This document shows, one piece after another, positions 1 to 8,914 of a DNA stretch of 64,000 nucleotides. The notes below the pieces were generated by a model, which was not told the origin of the DNA, ran no database searches, and saw nothing but the letters and a program-made list of their open reading frames with translations. A program made the position numbers and the translations under genes. Positions within the stretch are counted from its first letter, which is position 1; each line of letters starts with the position of its first letter. Origin of the DNA: Shewanella putrefaciens (lineage in GTDB: Bacteria > Pseudomonadota > Gammaproteobacteria > Enterobacterales > Shewanellaceae); the NCBI RefSeq assembly GCF_016406325.1, contig NZ_CP066370.1, positions 1,550,001-1,614,000 of the forward strand. Direction: 5' to 3'.

Positions 1-2181
1 CTTAGCCCTAATAAGTACGCAGGTATGGGACTATTTGTTGCTTATTACCTGACGACATTTGTTATGGCAAGCTGGGGATTTGGCCATAGCCTATATAACT
101 TTGGGCAATCACCGACCTTAATTTACTCGGATATGAACGGCTACGGTTGGGGCTTATTAAGCCATGCACTCTATATGATTTACTGGGGCGCCTTTAGCCT
201 TATCCTGTTTGTTTTAGGTTATGGTTTGTATCACCGCGGACCGCAGCAGAGCCTTAAAACCCGTATGGGATTACTGGGTTATCAGCTTGGTTTTAGTGGA
301 AAAGCCATTGTGAGCGTTGCTTTGGTGGTGTTTTTGGGCATGGGCAGTTATTTGTTCTACCAGACCAAAGTGTTGAATCATTATTTAACCCAAGATGAAA
401 CCACTGATCTGCAAGCCGATTATGAGAAGGCCTTTAAACAATACCAAGGCATGCCAATTTTAGTGACTACTAAGGTCAATGCGAATATCGATATTTTCCC
501 TGAAGAGCGAAAAATTGTCGCTAAGGTGATGTTCGAATGGCAAAACAAGTCGGATAAACCAATCGAAAAGATGTTAGTGCAGTTGCCAGAGCACACTCAG
601 GCCGAAGCGGTAAAAATCAATATTCCTAATGCTAACTTAGGTGAGTTTGATAGCCGCTATCGTAATACTTGGCTGACCTTTACGACGCCTGTTCAGCCGG
701 GGCAAGTGGTGCAAGGGGATATCCAATTAGTACGTGAGTCAGTGGGTATTGCTGAAGCTGGCTTTGATATGTCAGTGGTTGAAAATGGCACCTTCATCAA
801 CAACTTCGAACTATTGCCGCTCTTTGGTTATCAAGATGGCTATGAGCTTATGGATCGCCACGAGCGCCAAAAGCGCGATTTAGCCGAAAAAGCTCGAGCG
901 AACAAGCTTGAAGACAGCCGTTACTACACGCAAAACTTCTTTGGTGTCGATGGTGATTTCATTCAGTTTGAAGCCACTATTTCGACAAGTGCAGATCAAA
1001 TTGCATTAGCGCCAGGGTATTTGCAAAAACAGTGGCAGCAGGATGGGCGTGAGTATTTCCATTATTCGATGGATAGCCCTATGGTGAATTTCTACGCCAT
1101 TATTTCGGGCCGTTATCAGGTGGAAAAAACTGAGCACAATGGTGTTGCGGTTGAGGTTTACTACCATGCGGAGCATCCTTGGAACGTTGCGCGCATGATA
1201 GAGTCGGTTAAAGATTCTATCGATTACTACACACAAGCATTTGGGCCTTATCAGCATAAGCAAATGCGAATTATGGAGTTTCCGGGTTACCGTAGTTTTG
1301 CACAAAGTTTTGCTAATACAGTGCCTTACTCAGAGCGTATTGGTTTTATTACTGATTTACGCAATGAGGATAATATCGATCCTGTGTATTACGTCACAGC
1401 CCATGAAGTGGCGCATCAATGGTGGGGACACCAAGTGGGCGCTGCGGATGTGCAGGGCAGTGCTGTGATATCCGAAAGCTTGTCGCAATATTCGGCGCTG
1501 ATGGTGCTGGAGAAAAAGTACGGCGATAAAGTGATCCGTAAATTCTTGAAATATGAATTAGATAGATATTTACGTGGCCGTTCATCTGAATCCATCAAAG
1601 AAATGCCTTTGCTGCGCAGTGAAAATCAGCAGTACATTCATTATCAGAAAGGCTCAGTGGTGATGATGGCCATTAAAGATGTGTTGGGTGAAGAGAAACT
1701 TAACGCTAATTTGAAGGCATTCTTAGCACGTTATCAGTATCGTAACGATCCTTTCCCAACCACATTGGATTTAGTGAGTTACCTTGAGCAAGGCACAGAT
1801 GAAGCGCAAGCTCGCTTTATCGATGAGTCTTTTAATGACATCACACTCTACGACTTCAGGTTAACCAATGCGGTCATGACCACTCTGCCTGATGGTAAGA
1901 CGCAAGTTGACTTGAGCATTTATGCCAGTCGCAAAGTCGCGAGTGGTAAAGGTGAAGAAACCGAACAACCTTTAGATGCCATCATCGACATCGGTGCCTT
2001 TAGTGCCGATCCCGATAAGCTAAAGGATGACAAACAGGTATTATTGATTGAGAAGCATAGGCTGGTGAGTGGTGAAAACAAGCTGACGATCACTTTGGCT
2101 GAAAAACCCAGTTATGTGGGGGTCGATCCCTTTGTGAAGCTCATCGACAGAGATACGAAGGATAATATCTTTAAACTCTAA
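1..2181 (+). CDS. Membrane-anchored M1-family metallopeptidase, C-terminal part (5' end outside window)
   Basis: The frame is open from base 1, so the start lies upstream and only about 726 codons are visible. The N-terminal part has three hydrophobic segments (roughly residues 1-25, 45-75 and 95-120), then a large soluble domain. Counting from the first in-window Met at base 25, the gluzincin zinc motif HEVAHQWWGH begins near residue 460, and the third zinc ligand Glu follows 18 residues after the second His (SESLSQYS), the M1 aminopeptidase arrangement. The GAMEN exopeptidase motif is not obvious; an MEFPGYRSFAQSF stretch sits in its place, so substrate trimming may differ from classical aminopeptidase N. 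Such proteins are often an ABC-2-type permease fused to, or partnered with, an M1 peptidase, so the missing N terminus is probably a permease domain (inference). Confidence 0.85.
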   Translation, partial: LSPNKYAGMGLFVAYYLTTFVMASWGFGHSLYNFGQSPTLIYSDMNGYGWGLLSHALYMIYWGAFSLILFVLGYGLYHRGPQQSLKTRMGLLGYQLGFSGKAIVSVALVVFLGMGSYLFYQTKVLNHYLTQDETTDLQADYEKAFKQYQGMPILVTTKVNANIDIFPEERKIVAKVMFEWQNKSDKPIEKMLVQLPEHTQAEAVKINIPNANLGEFDSRYRNTWLTFTTPVQPGQVVQGDIQLVRESVGIAEAGFDMSVVENGTFINNFELLPLFGYQDGYELMDRHERQKRDLAEKARANKLEDSRYYTQNFFGVDGDFIQFEATISTSADQIALAPGYLQKQWQQDGREYFHYSMDSPMVNFYAIISGRYQVEKTEHNGVAVEVYYHAEHPWNVARMIESVKDSIDYYTQAFGPYQHKQMRIMEFPGYRSFAQSFANTVPYSERIGFITDLRNEDNIDPVYYVTAHEVAHQWWGHQVGAADVQGSAVISESLSQYSALMVLEKKYGDKVIRKFLKYELDRYLRGRSSESIKEMPLLRSENQQYIHYQKGSVVMMAIKDVLGEEKLNANLKAFLARYQYRNDPFPTTLDLVSYLEQGTDEAQARFIDESFNDITLYDFRLTNAVMTTLPDGKTQVDLSIYASRKVASGKGEETEQPLDAIIDIGAFSADPDKLKDDKQVLLIEKHRLVSGENKLTITLAEKPSYVGVDPFVKLIDRDTKDNIFKL

Positions 2182-2210
2182 ATCCGTTTTGAAACCAGTT
2201 TGTTAAAACC

Positions 2211-2251
2211 AACGCACTATCTGGCATGACCTGTTAGATAGTGCGTTTTTT
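2211..2251 (+). terminator. Intrinsic terminator after the M1 peptidase gene
   Basis: A perfect 12-bp stem (AACGCACTATCT with AGATAGTGCGTT) is followed by a T tract, 30 bases after the stop codon. Confidence 0.85.
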
Positions 2252-2353
2252 ATGGCAATACCCTTGGCTCATTTTGAAATTAATGCAAATTAGCTTGTTC
2301 TTCTACGTGCTTTTTCCTAAGGTGATTGCAAATGATTTTCAATGAGGTGTGAT

Positions 2354-4075
2354 ATGAATACCCATCTGCAGTTACAGGTAAACCATTGGCTTGAAAATGA
2401 TCCAGACCCTCGCACTCAAGCCCAGTTACAAACCCTAATTGATAGTGGCAATGAAGCCGAACTCGCGGCGCGCTTTGCGGGTCGTTTGGAATTTGGCACC
2501 GCAGGATTACGTGGTGTCGTCGGCGCTGGGCCTATGGGGATGAACCGTTTGGTGATCCGCCAAACCTCTGCTGGTCTTGGTGCTTATCTACTTGATCAGA
2601 TTAAAGATGCCGCCGAGCGTGGCGTGGTGATTGGTTATGATGGCCGCCACGATTCATTTAATTTTGCCCATGATGCGGCGAGTGTGCTCACCGCTATGGG
2701 GATTAAGGTGCGCTTAACGTCCAAAGTAGCGCCAACGCCGCTGGTGGCCTTTGGGGTAAAACATTTTAATGCGGCAGCGGGCATTGTGGTGACCGCGAGT
2801 CATAACCCGCCGCAATACAATGGCTATAAAGTCTATTGGGAGAATGGCGCGCAGATTATTCCACCCCACGATTCTGGTATTGCCGCGCAAATTGAGCGTG
2901 CAGCGAATCAAGCGATTCCGTTTTTAGAGCATGATGACGCGGTAAAACAAGGTAAGTTGATACTCCTGCAGGACGATTTTTACCAAAGCTATCGTCATGG
3001 CGTGCAGCAAGCAGAGGTGCTGCAAAACCATACCGCTCCTGAAAAGGTGAGTTTAGCCTATACCGCCATGCACGGCGTGGGTGCCGAAATGGCTGAAACG
3101 GTATTGAAAGATGCTGGTTTCACCCAAGTGTATTCGGTTGCCTCCCAGCGTGAACCCGATGGCGATTTCCCGACGGTGAACTTCCCAAACCCTGAAGAAA
3201 AGGGGGCGATGGATTTAGTGATTGCCGAGGCGAAAAAACACGGCGCTATGCTCGCCTGTGCTAACGATCCCGATGCCGACCGTTTTGCGGTTGCAGTGCG
3301 TCGTGATGATGGCGAGTATCAGATGCTGACGGGCGATCAAGTCGGTGTGCTCTTTGGGCATTACTTGCTATCTCACGCTAAAGATAATCAACGACTTACG
3401 GGCACAACGATAGTGTCATCGAGCCTGTTATCTAAAATTGCTCAAGGGTTTGGCACGCAAAGCTTTACCACGCTCACCGGCTTTAAGTGGTTGATGAATG
3501 TGGGTATCGCGAAAACGTCCCCTGAGGATCAATTCCTGTTTGCCTATGAAGAAGCCCTTGGCTATACGGTGGGCAGTATGGTGTGGGATAAAGATGGCTT
3601 GTCGGCGCTGGTGGCATTTGCCCAATTAACTGCCGAGCTGGTGGCGAAGGGGCAAACGATTTGGGACAGACTCGAGCAAATTTACCGTGAGCATGGGTTC
3701 CATCTCAATGTGCAGGTGAGCATTGCGCTAAAACCTGACACGCCCAATATTGGCGCCTATTTGCGCGAGCATCCACCGGTTAAGATTGGTGAGTTAGATG
3801 TGCTCTCAACCGATGATTTAAAGGCACTTGAGCGTCGTTTTGCCGATGGCAGTGTTGAGAAAATCGACTTACCACCGAGCGATGTATTGACTTACTGCTT
3901 AGCGGGCGGGGCTCGGGTGATCGTCAGACCATCTGGCACTGAACCTAAAATTAAGTGCTACTACGAAGTGGTAGAAACTATGGTTGATATAGATACCTTA
4001 GCTAGCGCCCAAGCGAGGGCGAGCAAAGCCATGGATGATTTTATTCATGCTCACCAAGCCAGTTTGCCAAAATAA
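2354..4075 (+). CDS. Phosphohexomutase (phosphoglucomutase / phosphomannomutase family)
   Basis: A 573-residue cytoplasmic enzyme of the alpha-D-phosphohexomutase superfamily, which interconverts sugar 1- and 6-phosphates. The phosphoserine loop TASHNPPQYNG has its Ser near residue 149, the metal loop DPDADR starts near 305, the sugar-binding loop is EEALG, and the phosphate-binding motif RPSGTEPKIK lies near the C terminus, so all four active-site elements are present. Length and the PPQYNGYKVYW context fit the PGM2-like branch (phosphoglucomutase or phosphopentomutase) better than short ManB/GlmM enzymes; which sugar it prefers cannot be told by eye. I chose the ATG at 2354 because AGGTG precedes it at good spacing. 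It stands alone between two terminators, so it is probably monocistronic. Confidence 0.9.
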   Translation: MNTHLQLQVNHWLENDPDPRTQAQLQTLIDSGNEAELAARFAGRLEFGTAGLRGVVGAGPMGMNRLVIRQTSAGLGAYLLDQIKDAAERGVVIGYDGRHDSFNFAHDAASVLTAMGIKVRLTSKVAPTPLVAFGVKHFNAAAGIVVTASHNPPQYNGYKVYWENGAQIIPPHDSGIAAQIERAANQAIPFLEHDDAVKQGKLILLQDDFYQSYRHGVQQAEVLQNHTAPEKVSLAYTAMHGVGAEMAETVLKDAGFTQVYSVASQREPDGDFPTVNFPNPEEKGAMDLVIAEAKKHGAMLACANDPDADRFAVAVRRDDGEYQMLTGDQVGVLFGHYLLSHAKDNQRLTGTTIVSSSLLSKIAQGFGTQSFTTLTGFKWLMNVGIAKTSPEDQFLFAYEEALGYTVGSMVWDKDGLSALVAFAQLTAELVAKGQTIWDRLEQIYREHGFHLNVQVSIALKPDTPNIGAYLREHPPVKIGELDVLSTDDLKALERRFADGSVEKIDLPPSDVLTYCLAGGARVIVRPSGTEPKIKCYYEVVETMVDIDTLASAQARASKAMDDFIHAHQASLPK

Positions 4076-4121
4076 TTTTGGTAGCTGGTTAAGTTAAAAC
4101 GCCAAAATTCACTTTTATTTA

Positions 4122-4158
4122 AAGGCTACTGACATCATGCTGTCAGTAGCCTTGTTTT
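4122..4158 (+). terminator. Terminator after the phosphohexomutase gene
   Basis: A 13-bp perfect stem (AAGGCTACTGACA / TGTCAGTAGCCTT) with a 6-base loop, followed by a T-rich tail. Confidence 0.85.
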
Positions 4159-4249
4159 ATGTTTGTTGTCGCCCGTTAATGATTCTGTCCCGAATTGTAC
4201 GAATAAGGTTTTGAATCATTGATATTTTTTCAACAAGGAGAAAGTGAAA

Positions 4250-4633
4250 ATGTTATCTATTGCACCGTTAGTTTGGGGTGAAATTCCTGTCAGTGACATG
4301 AACCGTGCTGTTGCTTTTTATCAGCAGCATTTTGGGGTCGAGTTTAAACGTGACGATATGGAAGACATGGAATATGCGACCATAGTCACTGAGGATGCGA
4401 GTGCGGCGAGCATAGGGCTAGTCAAGTGCAGTATGAGCCAGCCGTCAATGCAGGGCAGCACTGTGTATTTGCATTTCAGCACCCATTTGCAACCTTTAGT
4501 GGATAAACTCGCTGCCGCCAATGTGAATATTTTGCTGCCAGTGACACCGATTAATGATGGAGAGTGCGGTTACATTGCGTTATTTGCCGATAGTGAAGGC
4601 AATAAAGTGGGTCTGTGGTCTAAGGATAAGTAG
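4250..4633 (+). CDS. VOC (glyoxalase/bleomycin-resistance) superfamily protein
   Basis: A 127-residue single-domain protein of the vicinal-oxygen-chelate fold. It shows the opening WGEIPVSDMNRAVAFYQQHF, the usual first beta-strand and helix, and the closing strand ALFADSEGNKVGLWS. These small proteins are usually metal-dependent lyases or isomerases, or binding proteins without catalysis; the substrate cannot be inferred. An upstream in-frame GTG at 4244 is possible, but the AAGGAG ribosome site is spaced correctly for the ATG at 4250. The gene lies just ahead of a GyrI-like protein and a WYL-type regulator on the same strand, a grouping compatible with a small ligand-responsive unit (inference). 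Confidence 0.8.
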   Translation: MLSIAPLVWGEIPVSDMNRAVAFYQQHFGVEFKRDDMEDMEYATIVTEDASAASIGLVKCSMSQPSMQGSTVYLHFSTHLQPLVDKLAAANVNILLPVTPINDGECGYIALFADSEGNKVGLWSKDK

Positions 4634-4734
4634 TCTCGAGTGATTAATGTATTAGCGTCGTGGCCTTATGCCATGACGCTAAAATCACGCAATTAACTAA
4701 AGCATGGGTTTAGATTTCTATGGAAGAAACAAAG

Positions 4735-5184
4735 ATGGATGTGGTTTATATTGATGCTCGACCCTTACTTGGACTCAGTACCCGCACGAGCAATAGGGCT
4801 GAAATGTCCGCCGATAGCGCGAAAATAGGCGGTCTGTGGCAAGCCTTTTTTGAATCATCCCAGCTCACCGCTATGCTCAATTCGCCCATGTATGGCGTGT
4901 ATTATGATTATGAGTCAGACATGAATGGCGAGTTTTCTGTGCTGGTGGGTAAGGCAATTGATGCCCCTGTTGATACAAGTCATTTTATGCCATTGGAGCT
5001 TAACGCGGGCAAGTACCTAAAATTCACCGCTCAGGGTGATATGCCCCAGTGTGTTATCGATCTTTGGGGGCAAGTGTGGGGTTATTTTAGCGCGGCTGAA
5101 TGTTTGCATCAGCGGCGTTATCAAACGGATTTTGAAGTCTATCTTAGTGCTACTGAGGTTGAGATCTATATCGGGATTTTATGA
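4735..5184 (+). CDS. GyrI-like / AraC effector-binding domain protein
   Basis: A 149-residue soluble protein that looks like the stand-alone effector-binding domain seen in AraC/Rob regulators and GyrI. It opens with an RPLLGLSTRTSN strand, carries the central YGVYYDYESDMNGEFSVLVG segment and the GKYLKFTAQGDMP strand, and ends with a YLSA..VEIYIGI strand. Such domains bind small hydrophobic or cationic ligands or partner proteins. There is no DNA-binding domain. I prefer the ATG at 4735 over the one at 4720 because GGAAG precedes only the former at usable distance. The downstream WYL regulator starts 52 bases later. Confidence 0.75.
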   Translation: MDVVYIDARPLLGLSTRTSNRAEMSADSAKIGGLWQAFFESSQLTAMLNSPMYGVYYDYESDMNGEFSVLVGKAIDAPVDTSHFMPLELNAGKYLKFTAQGDMPQCVIDLWGQVWGYFSAAECLHQRRYQTDFEVYLSATEVEIYIGIL

Positions 5185-5236
5185 TTCAAATTGTAAAAAA
5201 CATTTAAGAGTGAATTAAAGGATTAAATCAGAACTA

Positions 5237-5914
5237 ATGCGCCGCGCTGACCGCCTATTTCAAATAGTGCAAATTCTCAAACATAAACGCCTGACCACAG
5301 CCCAAGAGTTGGCTGAACGGTTAGAGGTGTCCACGCGCACGGTTTACCGTGATGTGCAGGATTTGTGTTTAAGCGGCATTCCTATTGAAGGAGAGGCGGG
5401 GGTCGGCTATTTGTTGCGCCACGAGGTGAATGTTCCGCCCTTGATGTTTAACGAAGCCGAATTGGAGGCGATTCAAGTTGGCATGCGTATGGTGCAAACT
5501 TGGGGCGGCAAAGAACTCGGTAGTGCCGCTCGGCAGGCGATGATTAAAGTCGAAGCTGTGTTGCCTAAACGATTACAAGCCTACCAATCCTTAATGTTTT
5601 CACCGGATTTTTACCTCGATTCCAATGAGTTTCAATTCCTCGATCCCTTGCGTAATGCGGCTCAGCGCCGCGAATACGTCAAACTCTTCTATCAAGATGT
5701 CAAACTGGATGTTACCGAGCGGGAAGTTAGGCCGCTCGCCATCTATTTTTGGCGTGGTACTTGGACCTTACTGACATGGTGTGAGCTACGTGCTGATTTT
5801 CGTAATTTCAGGGTCGATCGCATCACAGGCCTTGTGCGGTTAAACCGTCATTTTGATCTCACACTCGGGCAAGAGCTTGAAGATTATATTTGCCTAATGG
5901 ATAAAGAAGAATAG
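5237..5914 (+). CDS. YafY-type transcriptional regulator (HTH + WYL domain)
   Basis: A 225-residue regulator. Residues 1-60 form an HTH_11/DeoR-like winged helix (RRADRLFQIVQILKHKRLTT, then LEVSTRTVYRDVQDL, the recognition helix). The C-terminal half carries a WYL-type ligand domain, in which REYVKLFYQDV and the VRPLAIYFWRGTWTLLTWCE strand replace the canonical Trp-Tyr-Leu with close equivalents. WYL domains are known to sense nucleic acids or small ligands. It probably controls the neighbouring GyrI-like and VOC genes (inference from position). The 3' end overlaps the convergent azlD gene by 21 bases. Confidence 0.85.
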   Translation: MRRADRLFQIVQILKHKRLTTAQELAERLEVSTRTVYRDVQDLCLSGIPIEGEAGVGYLLRHEVNVPPLMFNEAELEAIQVGMRMVQTWGGKELGSAARQAMIKVEAVLPKRLQAYQSLMFSPDFYLDSNEFQFLDPLRNAAQRREYVKLFYQDVKLDVTEREVRPLAIYFWRGTWTLLTWCELRADFRNFRVDRITGLVRLNRHFDLTLGQELEDYICLMDKEE

Positions 5915-6196
5915 TCCCATACTTAGCACTGTGGTCAGCAAGGTATTACGGGTGACGAGCGCCAACACTGTAGCGACTATGGCGCAGATGAGGTAGCTGT
6001 TCTCTAGGCTGAGATCGAGCGTTCCTTCTTGCACAAATACTATGGGCGCAAAGATTGCAGTGAGTACCGCAGGGGCCGAGTAACTTAAAAAGGTTTGGGT
6101 GCCCTTACTTAATCGCAGTGGTAGTTTAGGCTCAAGTAGTAAATGACGACTGATAAACACAACCGCCGCCATTGAAAAGATCATTAACCAAATCAT
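5894..6196 (-). CDS. azlD: AzlD-type branched-chain amino-acid exporter small subunit
   Basis: A 100-residue membrane protein with about three to four hydrophobic segments, the usual size of AzlD/YgaH. AzlD partners with AzlC to export branched-chain amino acids or related compounds. Its start overlaps the azlC stop (ATGA-type overlap at 6193-6196), showing translational coupling. The 3' end runs into the convergent WYL regulator gene. Family assignment is from the small membrane architecture plus adjacency to a clear AzlC; the substrate is not proven. Confidence 0.85.
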   Translation of the reverse strand: MIWLMIFSMAAVVFISRHLLLEPKLPLRLSKGTQTFLSYSAPAVLTAIFAPIVFVQEGTLDLSLENSYLICAIVATVLALVTRNTLLTTVLSMGLFFFIH

Positions 6197-7074
6197 GCTT
6201 TTTCTCCTGACAGTGTTTTTGTCTCAGTCAGACTTTCATTACCAGTATTCGCCTCAGTTTTTGTCTTAATGTCAGTCCCAGCTTCTGTATCCATTTCTGT
6301 TTTGGCCTGTGTGCTTGCTAACTGACTTACGGATTGTTCTACGCGTTCCGTTTCTTTGGTCACTTTGGCGTAAAGTACACCTGCCGTCATTCCCGCAATG
6401 GCGGCAATGAGCAGTCCCGCTTGAATTTTAAAAACGGCGCATACCACTGCTAGGGTGAGCGACACTAATACACAGACGAGAATCGATGGCTTTTTTATGG
6501 TAGGAACGACCAGAGCGATAAAGGTGGCTGCGATGGCAAAATCTAATCCCAACTCACCTAAATTCTCGATAGCATTGCCCGCCACTATGCCAAGTAGGGT
6601 CGCGATGTTCCAACCGATATAGAAACTTAAGCCGCCGCCAAGGGCGTACCAAGGGTCGAACTTATGCAACTTGCCTTGATTGGCGATGGCAAATAGTTCA
6701 TCTGTGAGCAAAAAGCCCAATGTTAGGCGCCACTTTAACGGCAACGGACTGATTTGACTGCGCATCGCCATTGCATATAACAGATGGCGTGAGGTGATGA
6801 GTAACGTCGTAATTAAGATACTCCACAGACCAATACCAGCTTTCACCATGCCTAGTGCCACTAATTGAGCAGCGCCCGCAAAGATAATCGCCGACATGGC
6901 TTGGCTCTCAATGGGCGTTAACCCAACCTCAATGGCGAAGGAGCCCGCTAAAATTCCCCAAGGAACCACTGCTATTGTCAGCGGCATCATGGCCAAGGTG
7001 CCTTTTAAAAATGCCTTGGATTTCGATGGATGCACAGGATAAACATCAGGTTCTATAAGCTTGTCGGTGGTCAC
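6193..7074 (-). CDS. azlC: AzlC-type branched-chain amino-acid exporter large subunit
   Basis: A 293-residue inner-membrane protein. The core (about residues 20-235) holds the AzlC hallmarks GTLAMMPLTIAVVPWGILAG, the conserved small-residue helix QAMSAIIFAGAAQLVA, and TSRHLLYAMAM followed by LLTDELFA. The last 55 or so residues are unusual for the family: a hydrophilic Thr/Glu/Lys-rich tail with imperfect T-K-T-E / T-E-T-K repeats. It forms an exporter with AzlD. A divergent promoter is not needed because the AraC gene lies upstream on the same strand, 128 bases away, and is a plausible regulator. Confidence 0.9.
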   Translation of the reverse strand: MTTDKLIEPDVYPVHPSKSKAFLKGTLAMMPLTIAVVPWGILAGSFAIEVGLTPIESQAMSAIIFAGAAQLVALGMVKAGIGLWSILITTLLITSRHLLYAMAMRSQISPLPLKWRLTLGFLLTDELFAIANQGKLHKFDPWYALGGGLSFYIGWNIATLLGIVAGNAIENLGELGLDFAIAATFIALVVPTIKKPSILVCVLVSLTLAVVCAVFKIQAGLLIAAIAGMTAGVLYAKVTKETERVEQSVSQLASTQAKTEMDTEAGTDIKTKTEANTGNESLTETKTLSGEKA

Positions 7075-7202
7075 TTTGGCTCCTAAAAATAGCGGCGACG
7101 CGAGGGTCGCTATTAAACAATGAATACTTGGATAAGGTTGCTTGCTTAGTTAATCGAGGAGAAAGCAAGAATGAGCATGGTAGATTAACCTAAAGTGGTT
7201 GT

Positions 7203-8039
7203 TTAGGCTTGGATAATATTGCGGCCTATTTCTTTGGCAAATTGCCCTGGCGTAACACCGACTGTCTTTTTAAAATGTCGATTCAAGTGACTTTGATCGT
7301 GAAAACCACAATCGAGGGCGACATCGAGCAGTCGTGTGCCTTGTTTGATTTTTCCTTTGGCGAGTCTTACTCTGGCCTGAATTTGGTAAGCATGGGGTGG
7401 TAAGCCGTAATAACGCTGAAATTGCTTCAGCAAATAATAGGGGCTTAATCCCGCGAGTGTTGCCAGATCTTCAAGGGAGATGTCGGCCGCAGGATGATCG
7501 TCGATAAAGGATTTCACCAGTGCTAACGCAGGCTTCGCGATTACAGCGAGGTCATCGCTTGGGTGATTCTTGCCATGGCGTGTCATCAACTGTGTCAAGC
7601 TTGAATAGACCAAGCTTTCGCGCAGTAAGCGATTGTCCGATGAATCTAAAGTCGTAAAGGTGAAGCGCAGTAATTCGGCTAATTCAGGATCGTACACTAC
7701 GGGCTCTGGGAAATAGGGCGCACCACGGTTTGATGCTAGATCACTGTTAATATTGGCAAACTGTGCGGGTACTGGATACATGGCACGATAGGACCAACCG
7801 CCCTCTGTGGCGCTACAGCCATTATGGACTTCGTCGGCGTTAACGAGAATGATGCTGTGCTTTGGCGCCACATGGTTGCCACCCGTGCGATAAAAACGCT
7901 GCGCCCCCGTTTCAATCACCCCGACGGTGTAACCTTCGTGGGTGTGCCGACTAAAGTTTTGTTTATGGTAGTGGGCATTGAGTAACTCGAGGCCACCTAA
8001 TTCATCGGCAATCTGGTAGGCCGCATGTTCTGTGTTCAC
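7203..8039 (-). CDS. AraC-family transcriptional regulator
   Basis: A 278-residue regulator with an N-terminal cupin-like sensing domain (HTHEGYTVGVIETG, then NADEVHNG) and a C-terminal double helix-turn-helix. The first HTH is LEDLATLAGLSPYYLLKQFQ, the second LDVALDCGFHDQSHLNRHFK, followed by the family signature TVGVTPGQF. The sensing-domain style resembles AraC regulators that sit next to LysE or AzlC exporters, which fits its position directly upstream of azlCD on the same strand. It probably senses an amino acid or analogue and activates export (inference). Confidence 0.88.
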   Translation of the reverse strand: MNTEHAAYQIADELGGLELLNAHYHKQNFSRHTHEGYTVGVIETGAQRFYRTGGNHVAPKHSIILVNADEVHNGCSATEGGWSYRAMYPVPAQFANINSDLASNRGAPYFPEPVVYDPELAELLRFTFTTLDSSDNRLLRESLVYSSLTQLMTRHGKNHPSDDLAVIAKPALALVKSFIDDHPAADISLEDLATLAGLSPYYLLKQFQRYYGLPPHAYQIQARVRLAKGKIKQGTRLLDVALDCGFHDQSHLNRHFKKTVGVTPGQFAKEIGRNIIQA

Positions 8040-8227
8040 ACTAGGCCTCCGTGTTTAGTGTATGAATGGGCGGGTTGTGCCTGATAGTAACCCAGAAACC
8101 CTCAGTGCTTTTGTACAAAATTGCGCATATTGGATTTTGTTTGCGTTTAATGACGGTTTTTTATGTTTGTTGCTTAATGCTTGTCGCTTGAGATTTTTTG
8201 TTCAGTCTTGCTCGCGATAGGCGTTAT

Positions 8228-8884
8228 TTAGGTTGCCTGCTGTAATGTTGTGAGTTCTGCACCCGCGATAGCCTCAAGGTGTTGAGTGATTTTTTCTATC
8301 GGCCAATCCCACCAAGCGATGGCAACAAGCCCATCTATCACAGTTTGCTCGAATCTCAACTTGATCACTGTGGCAGGATTACCGCCAACCACTGCGTAGG
8401 GCGGTACATCTTTTGTCACTACGGATTGACTGGCAACAATGGCGCCGTGGCCAATTTTCACCCCAGGCATGATAGTGGCGTTATAACCAATCCACACGTC
8501 GTTACCGATACAGGTGTCGCCCTTAAAAGGTAAATCTTCGGGCTTGGGCGCCGCTTTCTCCCAGCCATTGCCGAAGATATAAAAAGGGTAGGTGGAGAAG
8601 CCAGACACTTGATGATTGGCGACATTCATAATGAATTTCACGTCTTTCGCAATGGCACAGAATTTACCGATATTCAGTTTATCGCCAATAAAGTCAAAGT
8701 GATAAAGCACATTCGACTCGAATCTCTCAGGCCCTGCTGGATCGTCATAATAAGTGTAATCACCGACAATAATGTTCTCGCGAGTAATAAAATTTTTAAG
8801 AAAACCAACCTGAGGAAAGCCTTTCATCGGCGCTTTATCGTTGGGGTTTGGGCCTAACCGCGGGTGAGAGTGGGGACTTGGCAT
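8228..8884 (-). CDS. Vat/CatB-type xenobiotic O-acetyltransferase (left-handed beta-helix)
   Basis: A 218-residue hexapeptide-repeat acetyltransferase. The opening GPNP, the [11 protein letters not shown] block, [20 protein letters not shown], the [14 protein letters not shown] catalytic-His region, [22 protein letters not shown] and the [14 protein letters not shown] closing loop follow the streptogramin A acetyltransferase (Vat) pattern closely, more so than CatB chloramphenicol acetyltransferases. The family uses acetyl-CoA to acetylate hydroxyl groups of antibiotics. Chromosomal homologues are common in environmental gammaproteobacteria and their natural substrates are mostly unknown, so actual drug resistance is not implied. 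There is a 30-base gap to the next gene on the same strand. Confidence 0.87.
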   Translation of the reverse strand: MPSPHSHPRLGPNPNDKAPMKGFPQVGFLKNFITRENIIVGDYTYYDDPAGPERFESNVLYHFDFIGDKLNIGKFCAIAKDVKFIMNVANHQVSGFSTYPFYIFGNGWEKAAPKPEDLPFKGDTCIGNDVWIGYNATIMPGVKIGHGAIVASQSVVTKDVPPYAVVGGNPATVIKLRFEQTVIDGLVAIAWWDWPIEKITQHLEAIAGAELTTLQQAT

Positions 8885-8914
8885 GAATACCTCCGTGCTT
8901 AAAAGACTCGCTTG

